Shown in pieces: positions 22,901 through 34,660 of a DNA stretch of 64,000 bases; the first letter of the stretch is position 1; every line of letters starts with the position of its first letter. A program made the translations under genes and the position numbers. A model generated the notes under the pieces. That model was given only the letters and a program-made list of their open reading frames with translations, did no database searches and had not been told where the DNA came from. Source of the DNA: Tenrec ecaudatus (lineage: Eukaryota; Chordata; Mammalia; Afrosoricida; Tenrecidae); assembly GCF_050624435.1 (NCBI RefSeq), contig NC_134540.1:107661739-107725738 (forward strand), read 5' to 3'.

Positions 22901-23051
22901 AGAGGGGGACTCATCTTGCCTTCTTTTCTCTGTTGAGTCAAAGTGGGCTTGGACATTGCTTTCCATGCAATGACTTCTGGATGGTGTTACACTATGTGAT
23001 GGTCTTATATTTATGTCCTGTGGATATTGGTCTGTTGGGACCAAAACTAGA
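19986..23051 (-). mobile_element. L1 ORF2 (reverse transcriptase and endonuclease parts), broken
   Basis: Minus-strand translation gives L1 ORF2 blocks in correct order. Near 20420 there is 'KLSLFADN', the RT catalytic motif with its second Asp changed to Asn, followed by 'YGRMAGDKINKQKS'. Further upstream come linker and endonuclease-side blocks ('YEGLYSNKFNNLEDINKYME' at 21205-21265). The frame is disrupted and a second L1 tail is inserted at 21786-22150. The element ends where the retroviral LTR begins. ORF2 would encode the endonuclease and reverse transcriptase for target-primed insertion; this copy is dead. Confidence 0.8.
21786..22150 (-). mobile_element. L1 3' end with dimeric tail, nested in L1
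   Basis: Two head-to-tail copies of the L1 terminal ~100 bp (21791-21890 and 21912-22010) are joined by a T-rich linker (A-rich on the minus strand). The body of the 3'UTR then continues to about 22150. It interrupts the ORF2 of the host L1, whose sequence resumes at 'ttcttttgttgacttccaat'. The same dimeric structure occurs at 44760-44970 and 47967-48179. Confidence 0.85.
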
Positions 23052-23435
23052 TGTGAGAGACCACTCACAACTCAAACTGTCCAACAGATGAGCCCTTATT
23101 AGCTGGCCAGCAGCGATAGCCTGGGACTTTACAAGCCTCTCTGGTCACTGCTGGCCCATACTGCTCCTCAAGCTCTCTTTTATACTTCAGCTACACCTTT
23201 TAACTTGAGAGTTTCTAACCACAAGATCCTGTTATTCAGGGTTCTTGCAGAAAGGGGTTTAGCTGAAGCCAATTACAGAAACCAAACTAAGCAGTGGTTA
23301 GTATAGGTGTAATGTACAGGAGGGGATATTTTTGTACATTCAGGTGCAAAATTTTCCACTTATCTAGCATGCTTGGGGGTGTGGCTGAGCAGTTCACTTA
23401 ATAATTATTATGGAGTTAGGTTTGCTCAGACCTAA
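23052..23435 (-). mobile_element. Class I endogenous retrovirus, 3' LTR
   Basis: Minus-strand LTR of about 384 bp bounded by a polypurine tract on its 5' side. It ends ...TCTCACA. It has a TATA box (tataaaag, minus strand 23184-23177), an AATAAG polyadenylation signal 84 bp downstream (23100-23095), and a U5 of about 45 bp. The size and the order U3-TATA-polyA-U5 fit gammaretrovirus-like elements. The 5' LTR is not in the window. The expected TG start appears mutated to TT. Confidence 0.75.
23095..23184 (-). promoter_or_regulatory. LTR TATA box and polyadenylation signal
   Basis: TATA box at 23184-23177 and AATAAG at 23100-23095, both read on the minus strand. Spacing is that of a retroviral R region. 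There is no evidence of present activity. Confidence 0.6.
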
Positions 23436-23451
23436 TTCCCCTCTTGTTTTT
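23436..23451 (-). other. Retroviral polypurine tract
   Basis: Minus-strand aaaaacaagaggggaa directly abuts the LTR. This is where plus-strand DNA synthesis would start in a retrovirus, and it fixes the LTR boundary. Confidence 0.7.
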
Positions 23452-25300
23452 AGGAATTATCAAATCCTTGATAGTTAACAGAGATAATTATCCACAGGCA
23501 AAGGGTTGCACCGGGATTGCATGAGAAGCAATTCAATGACTTGCACACAATTTCTAATATATGTGATCAGGCTGTTTACAACACAGGCCTCATTAATAAA
23601 AACACATGAACAAAACTAGAAATCCCACTATAGCAAATATGAGGGTAGTAAGTCAAGGAGACCAAGACACCATGGACTGGTACTAGTTCGCCTCATGTCC
23701 AGAAAAGTATTTATTTTTTAAAAATTTTCCCAGACTAGGGCCAGGGTTTCTCAGATTATCCCTGGTTGGTGTGCATAAAAACAATAGGCCTTGCCTAGAA
23801 CAACACAAATTCCTCCTTCATAAATAGCAAATCTAGCCCCCATCTATTTTGCAAAATTACCTTAGCTAAGGAAGTTGACCTGTTGGTCTAACAGAGATAT
23901 AGAGGATTTTAGAAACCTTTGGTCTTGCTTTCCTTGGACAGATAGGGTCCTAACGTACTTATCTTGTAACACTAATGCAGTGGTACCAGTGGTTTTAGAA
24001 TTAGCAATTCCTATCCCAACAACAGGGGTAACCAAATTAGGTGCTCTGTGCACCCAGGGGTTGGTCTGAGTCTGCAGGTGTTCTCCCCCAGATCCATTAT
24101 AAATGAAGACCTCTGAAACTATGTGGACTGAAATATAAAACTTAGGGTGGGGTGCTTTTAGTACTTTTGCTTCAAATTACCTTTGGGTGGCACACTTGAT
24201 TATGCCCTTTGTGTAGGCAAGCCAAGATTCTTCTGGGCTAAACAGTACATTAAACTAGTCATGGCTGTTTCCAGAGTGGGCTCAACTCTTAAGGAATTAT
24301 TGCTACAATGCCTTGCATAGGGTGAAGAAGCTAGCAGGTAAGTGCCACGTAATAACACTTTCCTACTCCTTGGACAACCCCTAGAGTCAAAAGGGTGTCC
24401 ACTAAGTGCCAGGGACAATCAGAAGAATTGACCCGGGTAGCCAGGCCATTATACCCAATGCTGATATAATATGGGAGGTTTGGGTCTGTACATAGGCAAC
24501 TATCTGAGGTGAGAGTAGGGTTGGGATAGTTTAAAAGCTGGTGTACTATTTTGAGCATTTTTAATATGTGATCCTCTGGAAGCTCAGTTGGTAAAAACAT
24601 TGATGAAGGGGGTTAGGTTGTCTGATGGAGTCACTGTTGTGAGTTTTCCTGGTCTAGCTGGCCTAGGGGAGGTTATGATATTATAATTTAGTTCCATTAG
24701 GTTATATACAGGTATTCAGCTGGCCTGAATGGTGAGTTTGGCTCCTGGGCTCCATCCTGTGAGGTATAATCTTATTCCCCAGGGTTTACCTGTAAGTCAC
24801 TGCTCAGTTAGAGCAGTGGATTTAATCCTAAAAATCATTGGGTTACAAGTGCCAGGAGATTTACAACTTTTGTTGGAGGTTAAAGAAATGTGTAACTCCT
24901 GTCCTCCTGTTTCCATGAGGCTACTGTTTCACATCACCAGGAGGCACAAAAATAATGTCCTTCTGAGTTACAGTGGGGTGGTGACTTTGTCGGACAAGCA
25001 AAAACTGAACCAGAGGGAACTGTAAACCCATTTCGGAGAGTACTGTTCCACAGCCCCACATTTTGGAATTTGTGTGTCCTGGTGACCGATGGGGAAACAT
25101 TTTACATAAATCTTTATGAGAGGTGGGGTGCTTGAGATTGTGGCATTGACTATAAGCTTTCCTCTTGAGACAGTTTGTTTTAATTCCCACCAAAATAATA
25201 CTGGTTGATGTGGATTGTTTTTTGAACTTATATCAGAGAGATAACAGATCAACATAATCAAGAAGGATCTTTGAAAAGTCCTCTCTTTGTGGGGTGATCC
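23452..25300 (-). pseudogene. Endogenous retrovirus env region, degraded
   Basis: It lies between the integrase end and the polypurine tract on the minus strand, where env belongs. Open pieces (e.g. 24600-24331, with Cys residues in a surface-glycoprotein-like spacing) are compatible with a gammaretroviral surface subunit, but stops and frameshifts are frequent. I did not identify an immunosuppressive segment, fusion peptide or intact cleavage site. Assignment rests mainly on position. Confidence 0.5.
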
Positions 25301-26250
25301 ATGCATTATATGTGCCATCTGGGGTGTGGATCAGGTTCCAGGTTGCTAGCGTGATGTGGCTGTGATGGATTCACTGGGGCCGGCTGGCAACCTATACCAC
25401 AGTGGGTTTGGTGAGGATGACGGTGTAGGGTCCTTTCCAACATGGTTCCAGACTGCCTGGTTTGTGTTGCTTGGTGAGGATCTGGTCGACTGTATGGAAG
25501 GAATGGGACTGAACCTTGTGAGGCACCAAGAGGGTTGCTGCCACTTGGGTCTGGATTTCTCATTGAACCTGATGCAGCACCTAGAGGGACTAATGCAGTT
25601 CCTAGTTAGTTCATTCAGATAGTTGTTCGGTTTTGAGTGCTGGCAGCAATGGGGGAGATCTTCCAAATATTATTTCACGTGGGGTAAATCCTACTCAGTA
25701 AGGGGAACACTGAGTCTGTAACAAAGCTAAGGGGTGGAGGCTCGCTCATCCTGCACCAGGCTCTAATATTAAGTTAGTTAAAGTCGCCTTTAAAGTTCAA
25801 TTTATCCTCTCAACTTGCCCTGAACTTTGTGGCTGGTAAGAAAAATGGAGCGTTCAGTCCACCCCTAACATACACAGTGGCAAGTGTTTTTGATGCAGTG
25901 GCCGTGAAGGTTGGGCTACAGTCGGAAACCAGTGCTAAAAGCAAATAAAATCGAGAGATTAATTCCTGCATAAGCATTTTCATGAGTACGTGGGCAGTTT
26001 CCACTTTTGTGGGGACAGCTTCCACCCAACCTGAAATATGGTATCTAAAAAGACCAAGAGGTATTTAAAACTATACTGGGCTTGTTTAATTTCTGTAAAG
26101 TCAAGCTCCCAGACTTTTCCTGGTCCCTGCCCACGGAGTCTTGCTCCTGAGGGGATGAAATTCTTACTGGGGCCCACCATAGCGCAGTTTGGGTATCTGG
26201 ATGTAAAATCTTCTATTATAACAATTGCTTCTGGATGTACATTCGGGTGT
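25301..26250 (-). pseudogene. Endogenous retrovirus pol: integrase
   Basis: The minus-strand frame at 26180-25980 carries the start of the integrase catalytic core (the 'WELDFTEIK' block with the first catalytic Asp, then 'KYLLVFLDT'). The frame at 26025-25810 continues the core, and 25663-25306 covers the Pro-rich C-terminal part. Several frameshifts separate them. The class is gammaretrovirus/ERV1-like. An LTR insertion at 26251 separates it from RNase H. No functional protein is possible. Confidence 0.85.
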
Positions 26251-27271
26251 TGTGTCAGTCTGGGTTGACTAGTATGTTAGTCTGGGTACTGTAGAGAAAC
26301 AAATGCACAGAAACTCATGTATAAGAGAGAGTTTTATATAAAGGTTAAGTGCACATCAAGAAAACATCCCGACCCAGTGCTGCTCAAGCCCACAAGTCCA
26401 ACATTAACCCATATGTCCAACACCCATCCACAAAGTCCTCCTCCTTCTCACAAAACAGACACAATGATGCAGACTGCAGGAGGAAAGCCAAGTCAGTGAA
26501 CGTGTAAGCATCTCAGCACTGGCAGGGGTCTCTAAACGGGTACTCCAGCACCCTGGGCTGCATCAGGGTAGGTCCATGTGGCTTCTCCTTGGGGATGTCT
26601 TGCAGAAAGTCCGCCTTGCAAGCTTTAGAAGGGAACTGCTAAGACAGCTGCACCCTGGTGCGACCATCACAAAGCAAGAGACCCAAGAACTAGAAAGGTG
26701 AGGCTCACTGAGACATTTATCCCTCTGTCCTTCAATTAATCCCACATGTGTTTATCGCCCAGGTTGGCACAAATAAACTAACTCAACTAGAGAAACAAAT
26801 TCATAGACACTCATATGTGTATAAGAAAGAGCTTTATATCAAAAAGTAATCATATATTAAAAAGTATCCCAGCCCAGTTCAGTTCAAGTCCATAAGTCTG
26901 ATATTAGCCCATATTTCTGATACCAGTCCAATCAATTCCTCTTCAGACTCACACAACACATGTAATGATGCCAAGTGCAGGAAGATCACAGGCCAGTGGG
27001 TGGAAAGTTTTGTGGCTCCAGTGACTGTGGAAACAACTCATATCAGAGCTGGCATGGGTCTCTATGTGGCTCCTCCAGCTCCAGGGCTCTGGCTCCATTA
27101 GGGTAGCTCCATGTGTCTTGTCAACAGGAATGTCTCCCAGGGAGTAAGCATATCTGGCCTCCAGTGAGCTATTTATCTCTGTGGTACCTCCAAAAGAGAT
27201 CATGAAGCTGCAACCTGATTGACAGCGTAATCTCTACCCTTTCACAAGTTGAAACCATATTACGTAACCAG
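26251..27271 (+). mobile_element. MaLR-like LTR A, split by LTR B
   Basis: It starts TGTGTCAGTCTGGG at 26251 and is broken after 22 bp by LTR B. It resumes at 26791 ('agaaacaaattcatagacac') and ends near 27271. It belongs to the subfamily of the LTR at 49509-49992 (shared 'gatcacaggccagtg' region). It is inserted in the retroviral pol, which continues on both sides, so it is younger than the retrovirus. Confidence 0.8.
26273..26785 (+). mobile_element. MaLR-like LTR B, nested, target duplication actag
   Basis: A 513 bp LTR of the same subfamily as 1385-1907 (its first base pair has changed from TG to TA). Perfect 5-bp duplications actag lie at 26268-26272 and 26786-26790, inside LTR A. Confidence 0.9.
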
Positions 27272-28250
27272 CACAAGTGGTGATCAACTGTTTTAACTTT
27301 GAGAATCTGAGGTGGGCAGTCTATTGCATCTGGTGGATTAGGAACTGTCCTACAGAGTGGGGAATTCTTGTCCTCCCATTCAGCAGTACATTCCATCCAT
27401 TTGGTTGTAAGGTGGCACCCTTTTGTTTAAGCAGATCATGTTCTACTGCTGAATAACTGGGTATGCAAGAAGCCTGGGCTCGGGGATGGTTGCCAGAATG
27501 CTTAGAGGCCCCCTGGTTTTAAGGTCAGCATCATGGTTTTCCTGTGCCTCAGGGGTTACATCTGGCTGATTAGTTTTTCATGATAGCCCATCATTTTGGG
27601 AGGTGTTTAGCTTCCAACTGAGACAATATTTCTTTTTTGTTTTAATGCCCTTTCCCTCATAGGTTAAAAGCCCACCTTTTTGGTAAATATGTCCATGTAT
27701 GTGGGCAGTCACAAATGTGTACCTGTTGTCCATGTGGATGTTGACCACTTTATCTAGGCTTCACCATAACACTAGAATGAGAGTCACCAATCCTCCTCTC
27801 TGAGCAGAAGGCCTGTGGCTCAGGGACTGTGACCAAATGGCATGGCCATTAGAGTGGACCATGGATGCCCCTGCATACCTAGTACTGTTGTTGACAAAAC
27901 TGTTCCCGTCTGTGTATAGTGTGGCCTCAGGGTTTTTCAGAGGCAAATCAGTGAGATCTGGTTACAGCCCCTGTAAAGAGCCTAAAACCTCTTGACATTT
28001 ATGCATTTAGGTTTCATTTGGTCCGGCTTGGGCAAAAGAATGGTGGGTTTTAGGACCATCGTGCATGTGAACAATACCCTGGGGTTGTCCAAAAGAAGAG
28101 CTGGTTCTGTTTGGTGGACATTTGACAGCCAGCGGCCATCTAGCTCAAGGCTTGGTGGGCCAGGATATACTCCACTGTCTCTTCCTCCCCTTTCATTTGC
28201 TCCCATTTGCTCTGATCAGACATGTCCCTCTCCCTGAGCTGCAGATTCAG
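27272..28250 (-). pseudogene. Endogenous retrovirus pol: RT connection and RNase H
   Basis: The minus-strand frame 28206-27982 matches the RT connection region. The frame 27946-27761 carries the RNase H start ('YTDG' with the first catalytic Asp and an 'AGAS' strand), and the next block near 27735-27680 carries the second Asp followed by 'FVTAHIHGH'. Order and spacing match gammaretroviral pol. The frame is broken at several points. The upstream RT fragment lies at 28925-29164 beyond an L1 insertion. Confidence 0.85.
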
Positions 28251-28254
28251 TTCT

Positions 28255-28922
28255 GTCCTCTGAAATAAATTCTTCTGGAGGGAGGGGCAGGTATTCATGT
28301 AGTTGGGATTGGGGGCGACTCCTCAGACCTCTCCACTGGTTCCCTACTCATGCTGGCATGTTGAGTTCACATCTTGGAGCACTGGGTTGAAGTCTGGTCC
28401 CTCTTTCCCTATGGAGTGCCCTGTTCCCCCGCTATCCATTTCTTTTTTATTCCCTCCCCCTCTTTTGTAGTTGTCTACCATTTGTATCCCTGGATTTGGT
28501 CTGGCCCCTACCATACTACCTGGTCCCTGCCCCAGGAATGTTTGTATACAGTAGCTTTTTCCCTATGCCCCTTTTGCATTTTTTTTAAGCTTACCTCAGT
28601 GGACTCATTTCATACTTGTCCTTTTGTGCTTGGCTTACTTCGTTTAGCATGATTTCATCCAGTTCTTCCCATGTGGTGATGTGCTTTATACATTCATCAC
28701 TGCTGTTTACCGATGCATAGTACTTCATTGTAGGTATGTATCACAGTTTTTTAATCCATTCATCAGTTGATGGAAATGTGAGTTGCTTCCAAATCTTTGC
28801 TACTGTGAACTGTGCTGCAATGAACATTGGAGCACAGATGTCTGGCTGTGGTTTGTTTTTTGCCTCTTCTGGGTATATGTCCAGTAGGGGGATTGCTGGC
28901 CGTTTATAGTGACCTAACTTCT
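28255..28922 (-). mobile_element. L1: ORF2 C-terminus and start of 3'UTR
   Basis: Minus-strand translation gives the L1 ORF2 end ('MKYYASVNSSDE', 'TTWEELDEIMLNEVSQAQK', then the stop) followed by the early 3'UTR. The same part is seen on the plus strand at 45.84-46.35 kb. It splits the retroviral pol. Confidence 0.75.
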
Positions 28923-28924
28923 AG

Positions 28925-29164
28925 GTTAAGACCTCCTTTGCTGCACCTGCCTTCTCTGCCACAAAAAAACTGGAAGGCTTTGTTTAAGGCTGAGAGTGTC
29001 AATGCTGGAGCTTGCAGGAGGGTGGTTTTTAAGGCTTCAAAGGCTGCTTGCTCCAAATCTGCCCAAAATAAGGGGGTTGTGTCTCCCCCAGTGGTGGCAG
29101 TACACGTGGCTTTGCAAGCTCAGCAAAACCCAGGATCCAATAATTCCTCTCGGTTACATTGCCC
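28925..29164 (-). pseudogene. Endogenous retrovirus pol: reverse transcriptase fragment
   Basis: Minus-strand translation near 29070-28950 gives a block with 'AAFEALKTTLLQAPAL', typical of the region after the RT active site in ERV1-type pol. It is the 5'-most retroviral sequence in the window. The RT active site, gag and 5' LTR are missing. Confidence 0.75.
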
Positions 29165-29640
29165 TTGATTAAGCCCTCCCAGGCATCCTATGTCTTCCTT
29201 TCCATCGATTTTATATCACATGTTGTTCCTGTGTCCCTGGGTTTGTTGGCACTTCCCTTCCTTTCCCCAACCCCTCCCTCCTGTGTCCCCCCAGAACTGT
29301 CAGTCAGTTGTTTTCTCCTCTGGATTGTTTATCCTACCTATCTTTTCTAGATAGACATGCAGAGATAACAATAAGCTCAAAACCAAGAAAGAACAACACC
29401 AAACCAAAAAAGAAAGCTAAACAACAGCAATGAAAAAAACCTAATGACAAAAAAAGGAAGTCTATAAATAGTTCCAGGCCTGTTTGTGGACCTTTATGAG
29501 TGTTTTCCAGTCCTGACTGAAGAGGTGCCCCACCTATTCTATTTTTGGTATTCCCTGGGGACTTCATTGCTTTGGTCCCCTTGCTGCTCTGTTGCGTACC
29601 CTTAGTGTTCCACCTGGTGTGGTGGGGTCATATCAGTAGA
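29165..29640 (-). mobile_element. L1 3'UTR segment
   Basis: Matches the minus-strand copy at 63320-63715 and, in opposite orientation, 42960-43350. It contains a 'ggaccttt...tgagtgttttccag' block and the 'gtataccaaaaatag'-type upstream part. It lies at the upstream end of the retroviral remnant. Confidence 0.65.
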
Positions 29641-29896
29641 TCACAACAGATTGATTCTGTTATACCTAGAGTTCTCATGAGATAGGGGACAACCCAAGGG
29701 TTACTGACAACAATTCATTCATACCTCACCCATCAGAGAGCTCTATTGCAGATGAAGATCACAAACTACACGCATCTCTCTCTAAACGGAATCTGATTTA
29801 TCCTTCATTACACTCATTGCAATTTTTTGCAGTCCAACCACTTTTCTCTCTTTAACTATGTGGTATTCAATCCTCACACTTCCAACCCTCCATTGA

Positions 29897-30115
29897 CAGC
29901 TGCTCTTGTGGTGTAGTGGTTTTGTGTTGGGCTCCTTACCACAAGGTCAAAAGTTTGAAATCACCGACTGCTCCTCAGGAAAGAGATGAGGCTTTCTAAT
30001 CCTATAAAGAGTTACAAATCAAATGATGCAATATTAAGGGAAACCCACATGACCTGTTTTATAGGGTCACTATGAATCAGAGCTGACTCCAAGGTAGAGA
30101 GTTTGTTTTTTTCTT
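29897..30115 (+). repeat. AfroSINE
   Basis: A complete-looking copy: tRNA-like head ('gtggtgtagtggttttgtgt', B-box-like 'aagtttgaaatcaccgac'), body ('gatgaggctttctaatcc') and end 'atgaatcagagctgactcca', followed by a GTTTG/T-rich tail. The B-box is mutated. Confidence 0.9.
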
Positions 30116-31245
30116 TAGCTGTCGGAAGGCCTCCATCTTATGGAAGGCACTTAGATTCTCCTTCATACTAGGAAAAAATTCTCATGGAGTTTCCAGAGGA
30201 AGCTCACCTAACAAAATGCAATTTTTTACACGAAAATAGTATGAATTAATTGCAGCTGTTAACCTTTATATTTAACCTTTAATGTTTATATTTATATTAG
30301 TGAATTTATGGTGCAAGTTTTATAGCAAGTTAACTTCCCTTTTGACAATTCCTATACAACTTGTTCCTATACAACTTGTAGAATGTTTTAATTACATTCT
30401 ACACAATGTGTTAACATGCTCTTTAATTCTGTTCTGGCTGTTCTGTTTCCAGGGATGTAATTCTCTTCTTCCTAATCCTGTCATCACTGCTTTAGAGTAA
30501 TTGTTGGTCTTTTGGTCTCATATGGATCTTTATTTAAATTTTAAATGGAGCACCATACTCAAAGGTAATATTCTTTATTTTGTGTATTCATCGGTCATTT
30601 AACTAAACAGTGACTTCAGGGGATAGTATCAGTGAAAGTTTAAAGAATGCCTCAGGGTAATAGCCCCGGGGAGAACTCTAGTTTAAGCTCATCCAGGGAC
30701 TGTAGTTTTTTAAGGGGTTGAGTTCTGTTCTGCAGTTTTCTCCTTGTCTATTAGGGCTGATCTCTGATGGCCCTTATTACAATGGATGGTAATGATATCC
30801 AGAAACTAGCTCGTCTCCTATCAAGATAGATGTGGCCATGGCTTGTGTGTACTAGGAGCTCCTCTGAAACGTTGGCTTCTCTTTTACTCCTAATGAGTAG
30901 AGATCAGTAGTTTTATCTCAGATGGTTACTCACAAGCTATGACAGACATGACTCAACTCAGAATGTGGAACATAAACTTTGTAAACTGTGTATGCCAATT
31001 GATGGAATTGCCCCATGAGATTAAGGTCACAAGTCTTCAAATCCAGAAAACCAGTCTTGCAAGTGATTTTATTATGTCTGAGCAGTGTTTATAACTATGT
31101 CCTCAATGAATATGTATGTGCATGTACAAATCAGAATATCTGTATATACAAACAATATAGGCACTTCTTTATTTTTTTTCCCCCTTCCAGTCCCTCACCT
31201 TGTTGTCTCAGGCAACCTGGTCTCCATGTAGGTATTTCTATCTGA
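30116..31245 (-). mobile_element. Old L1 3'UTR remnants (tentative) and unassigned DNA
   Basis: From about 30660 to 31030 the sequence has the general run of an old afrotherian L1 3'UTR read antisense ('tctcagatggttactcacaa', 'gccaattgatggaattgccc'). 30116-30660 is A/T-rich and not recognised. Confidence 0.4.
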
Positions 31246-31430
31246 GCACAAACAGCCTTAGTGGGGTAGTGGGTGACATGTTACAAAGTCAGCAGTTTGA
31301 ACCCACAGCCACTCCTCAGGAGAAAAATGAAGCTTTCTATTCCCTTAAAGAGTTATAGTTTTGGAAACCCACCAGGCAGCTCTCCTCTGCCCTGTAGGCG
31401 TGCAATGAGTCAGAATTAAAATGGCAGTGA
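31246..31430 (+). repeat. AfroSINE
   Basis: Head with B-box-like 'cagcagtttgaacccaca', body 'tgaagctttctattccctta', end 'gcaatgagtcagaattaaaa' followed by 'tggcagtga'. Confidence 0.9.
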
Positions 31431-31842
31431 ATGAGAGAGCTGTGCACCACTTCAACTTGAACTTGCATGTAAATAGTTGATGGTCTGTTTCTAATTGGAT
31501 TCTAGTTGGATGCAATGCTGGAAGTGCCCAGTGGTCTAGCCAACCTTATTTCCATATTTGTTTCCAACAGGGAGGGAGTGGGATCTCTCTCAAGTACACA
31601 CAAGGCGGGTATAAGTAGAACATCTGCCCTGTACCAGTCACATAGGGAACCTGTTGGTCATGAAAGACAGGAGGACACAAGGGAAGCTGATCTAAATCTG
31701 ACTTTTCTCTATGTGACTGAAGTTCACTCACAAATGGAGTGTGTCAGTTTCAAATCCAAGCTCTTATTTAGTTTTTGTTCTATATTTTCTATTGATTAAA
31801 ATATAGTATATTGCTGACATTTACCATCTATGCAGAGTTAAT
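31431..31842. other. No feature recognised
   Basis: A 97-codon open frame (31506-31799) has no recognisable similarity. Possibly single-copy DNA. Confidence 0.4.
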
Positions 31843-31920
31843 TCAAGGAGGCTTCAAAAAGTACATGGGAAATGGGAATTAAAAGATAACGATTGTTTTC
31901 ACTAAAGTTTTTAAGACTCA
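31843..31920. mobile_element. Mariner-type MITE (palindromic)
   Basis: About 78 bp. The left end 'tcaaggaggcttcaaaaagt' and the reverse complement of the right end form imperfect inverted repeats, and a TA follows on the right. The same element, better preserved, lies at 58747-58827. Confidence 0.6.
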
Positions 31921-31949
31921 TAGATCACCACTTGATATAACTTGTTTAT

Positions 31950-33885
31950 TGTTGTTAGGTACCTTCAAGATAGCTTCAAATATAGCAGCAATATACACAA
32001 CATAACAGAACATTACCTGTTTTTCACTCTGCACAATCATTATTTGATGTGAGCTCATTGTTTTGTTTGAGCCCAGAGTTGCAGCTACTGTGTCAATCCA
32101 TCTCCTTGACTGTCTTTTTGCTGACTCTCTACCAAACACAATGATCTTTTCCAGGGACTGGCCTATCCTGATAACATGTTAAAAAAATGTGAGACAAAAT
32201 CTTGTCATCCTTGTTTCTAAGGAGCATTCTAGACATTCTTTCTCCAAGAGAGTTTTTGTTTGTCCTTCTGGCATTCCATGGTTCTTCTAATACTGTTGAC
32301 CAACACCACAATGGAAAAATATCAATTGTTCTCCACTCTTCCCTATTCATTGTCCAGCTTTCACACACACAAGACGTAACTGAAAGTGCCCTGGCTCACA
32401 TCAGGAATATTTTAACCATCTTTACTCTTTAGTACTTTAAAAAAAAGGGCGGTGGGGCAGATTTATCCAATGTAATGCATTGTTTGAGTTCTTGATTGCT
32501 GCATCAATGACCATTGGTTGGGTATACAAGAATGAAATCCTTGACGACTTCATCTCATCTCTGTTTTTCATGGATGATACCTGTTGGTCCAGTTGTGAGG
32601 GTTTAGCTTTCTTTACACTGAATTTCAATATACACTGAAGGTTGCTATCCTTGATCTTCACCCGCAAGGCTTCAAATCCTCTCGACTTTTAGTAAACAAG
32701 GTTGTCGTTTGTATGTTGCAGGTTGTTAATAAGCTTTCTTCCAATCCTGATGACAGCTCTTCCTCATATAGCCCAGCTTCTCAGTTTATATGCTCAGCAG
32801 ATGGATTAAACAACTATGGTAAGGGGATACAACTTTTTCCTGATTTTAGACCACTGACTATTCCCTTGTTCTATTTGAATGATTGCCTTGGTCCATGTAC
32901 ATGTTCCACATGAGCATAATGAAGTACTCTGGAATTCACATGCTTCTCAATGCGACCCATTGTTATTTATGATCCACACTGTCAAATGCTTTTTCAAATG
33001 CAATAAAACACAACAAATGTCTTTCTGGTTATTTTAAGCTTCCACCCAAGATCCAGCTACTGTTCTTCCTTATTGTTTCCAACTTTTACATTATAATTCC
33101 AAATAATTATCGATGCATCTTAACGGTATGCTTGATCAATTTCAGACTGAAGAAGTTGGTAGAATTATTCAGTTTCTTCATCATTGCCTTTAGTGGTTGG
33201 TGTGTAAATTTGAATAATAGTTGTGCTAACTTGATTTCCTTGTATCTGTATAGATATTATCCTCTCAAGACAGCATTCATTGTACTTCAAGCAGATCTTG
33301 AAATGTTATTTTTGATGACAAATGAGATGCTATTCCCTTGAATTTGTCCTTCTCTGCAAAGCAAATCTTATGACTATTTGATTCAAAATGGCCAATGCAG
33401 GTCCATTTCAACTCACTAATACTAGGATATTGATCTTTATGTGTTCCATTTTATTTTTGATGACATCCAAATTTCCTAGATTCATACTTTGAGCATCCCA
33501 CCTTTTAGTTATTAGACTTATTGCAGTTGCTTCTTCTCATTTTGAGTTGTACCTTATCTGAAAGTAAGGGTCCCCAATGCTTTACTCCAGTCAACATTAC
33601 AGTTGACTCTACTTTCCAAAGGCCATTCTTCCAGCATGCTTTGAGTGCCCTCTACCTAAAGTGCTCATCCTCCTGCGTCACATCTGGCAATGTTCCCTTG
33701 CTATTCATAAGCTTTTCACTGGTCAATTCCTCAGGAATAGATAGCCTTTTCTTTCTTCATAGTCTGTTCTTAGTCTGTAAACCCCACTGAAACCCACTTA
33801 ACTTGGGTGACCTTGTGTTATTTGAAGTACTGGTGACACAGTTCCTAGCATCACAGAAACATATAATCCACCACAGAGTGAGAAA
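31950..33885 (-). mobile_element. RTE LINE, internally deleted
   Basis: Minus strand. The 3' end is at about 31950-32130. The frame 32368-32129 gives the ORF2 C-terminus ('CESWTMNREEWRTIDIFPLW', then 'EPWNARRTNKNSL'). About 33010-33885 is the endonuclease region, parallel to 16200-17100 in the other copy. At under 2 kb against roughly 3.3 kb for a full RTE, most of the RT domain is missing. Confidence 0.75.
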
Positions 33886-33889
33886 CTTT

Positions 33890-34660
33890 TATGAGTTATT
33901 TTTTCCTGTTTATGGTTAACTTTTTAAAACTAATAAACTACAGTTTTCACCAAATGTGGGGAGTTTTATGTGGCATTTTTCAACTAAAAATACGTGTATA
34001 TTGGAGGGTCGCAATGTATTTCTTGTTTTCTTCTGGGTCTCTGTTCATAGCTATTGATAGTTTCCCAAAAGTTACATGTTCCCCTCTTTTTTTCCTCTGT
34101 TCCTCCTTTTGGATAACTTCTATTTATCTCGCCTCAAGTTCACTGACTCTTGTCCCTGTCATTCCATTATGCTATTGAGCTCATTCAGTTTTTAGATGCA
34201 GTAAAAAATATATATGTGAAATGATGAAATGTTCATTTATTTGAAGTTTTCAGTTTCATTAGATCATTTTACTATTGCTGTTAGCTCTTCTATCTGTATA
34301 TAAATTTCAATTGTGTTTTTTATGTCATAGTGCATATCTATAACAGCTGCTCCACAATCTGTGTTGATTCCGTCATGAAGGTCATCTTGGACTTGGCATT
34401 TGCAGATTATCTTCTCTTTATTGTAATATACATATATGTGTATATATACATACATACCAGCATGTCTGGACATTGTACATATTTCTCAGACATTGAATCC
34501 TACTATCCTTTGGATAATATTGATGTCTTGTTTAGAAATTATCAAACAGGTTATTTTAAGACTGCAAGCTCTATCTCACTCCCTCTTAACTGTAGTTCAA
34601 ATTTCCTATCAGTTTAGTAGATAAAGCCTGTGCTATGCTGGTTGACACTGTTATTCCTAT
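33890..34660 (-). mobile_element. Old L1/HAL1-like ORF1-region remnant
   Basis: The antisense run around 34130-34200 ('ctcaagttcactgactcttg', 'gctattgagctcattcagtt') and 34250-34380 has the character of the L1/HAL1 ORF1 coiled-coil coding region read backwards. Weakly supported. Confidence 0.45.

Noticed and set aside
29897..30115. Functional tRNA gene
   Set aside because: The A/B-box-like words belong to the SINE head; no cloverleaf with matching acceptor stem can be formed by eye.
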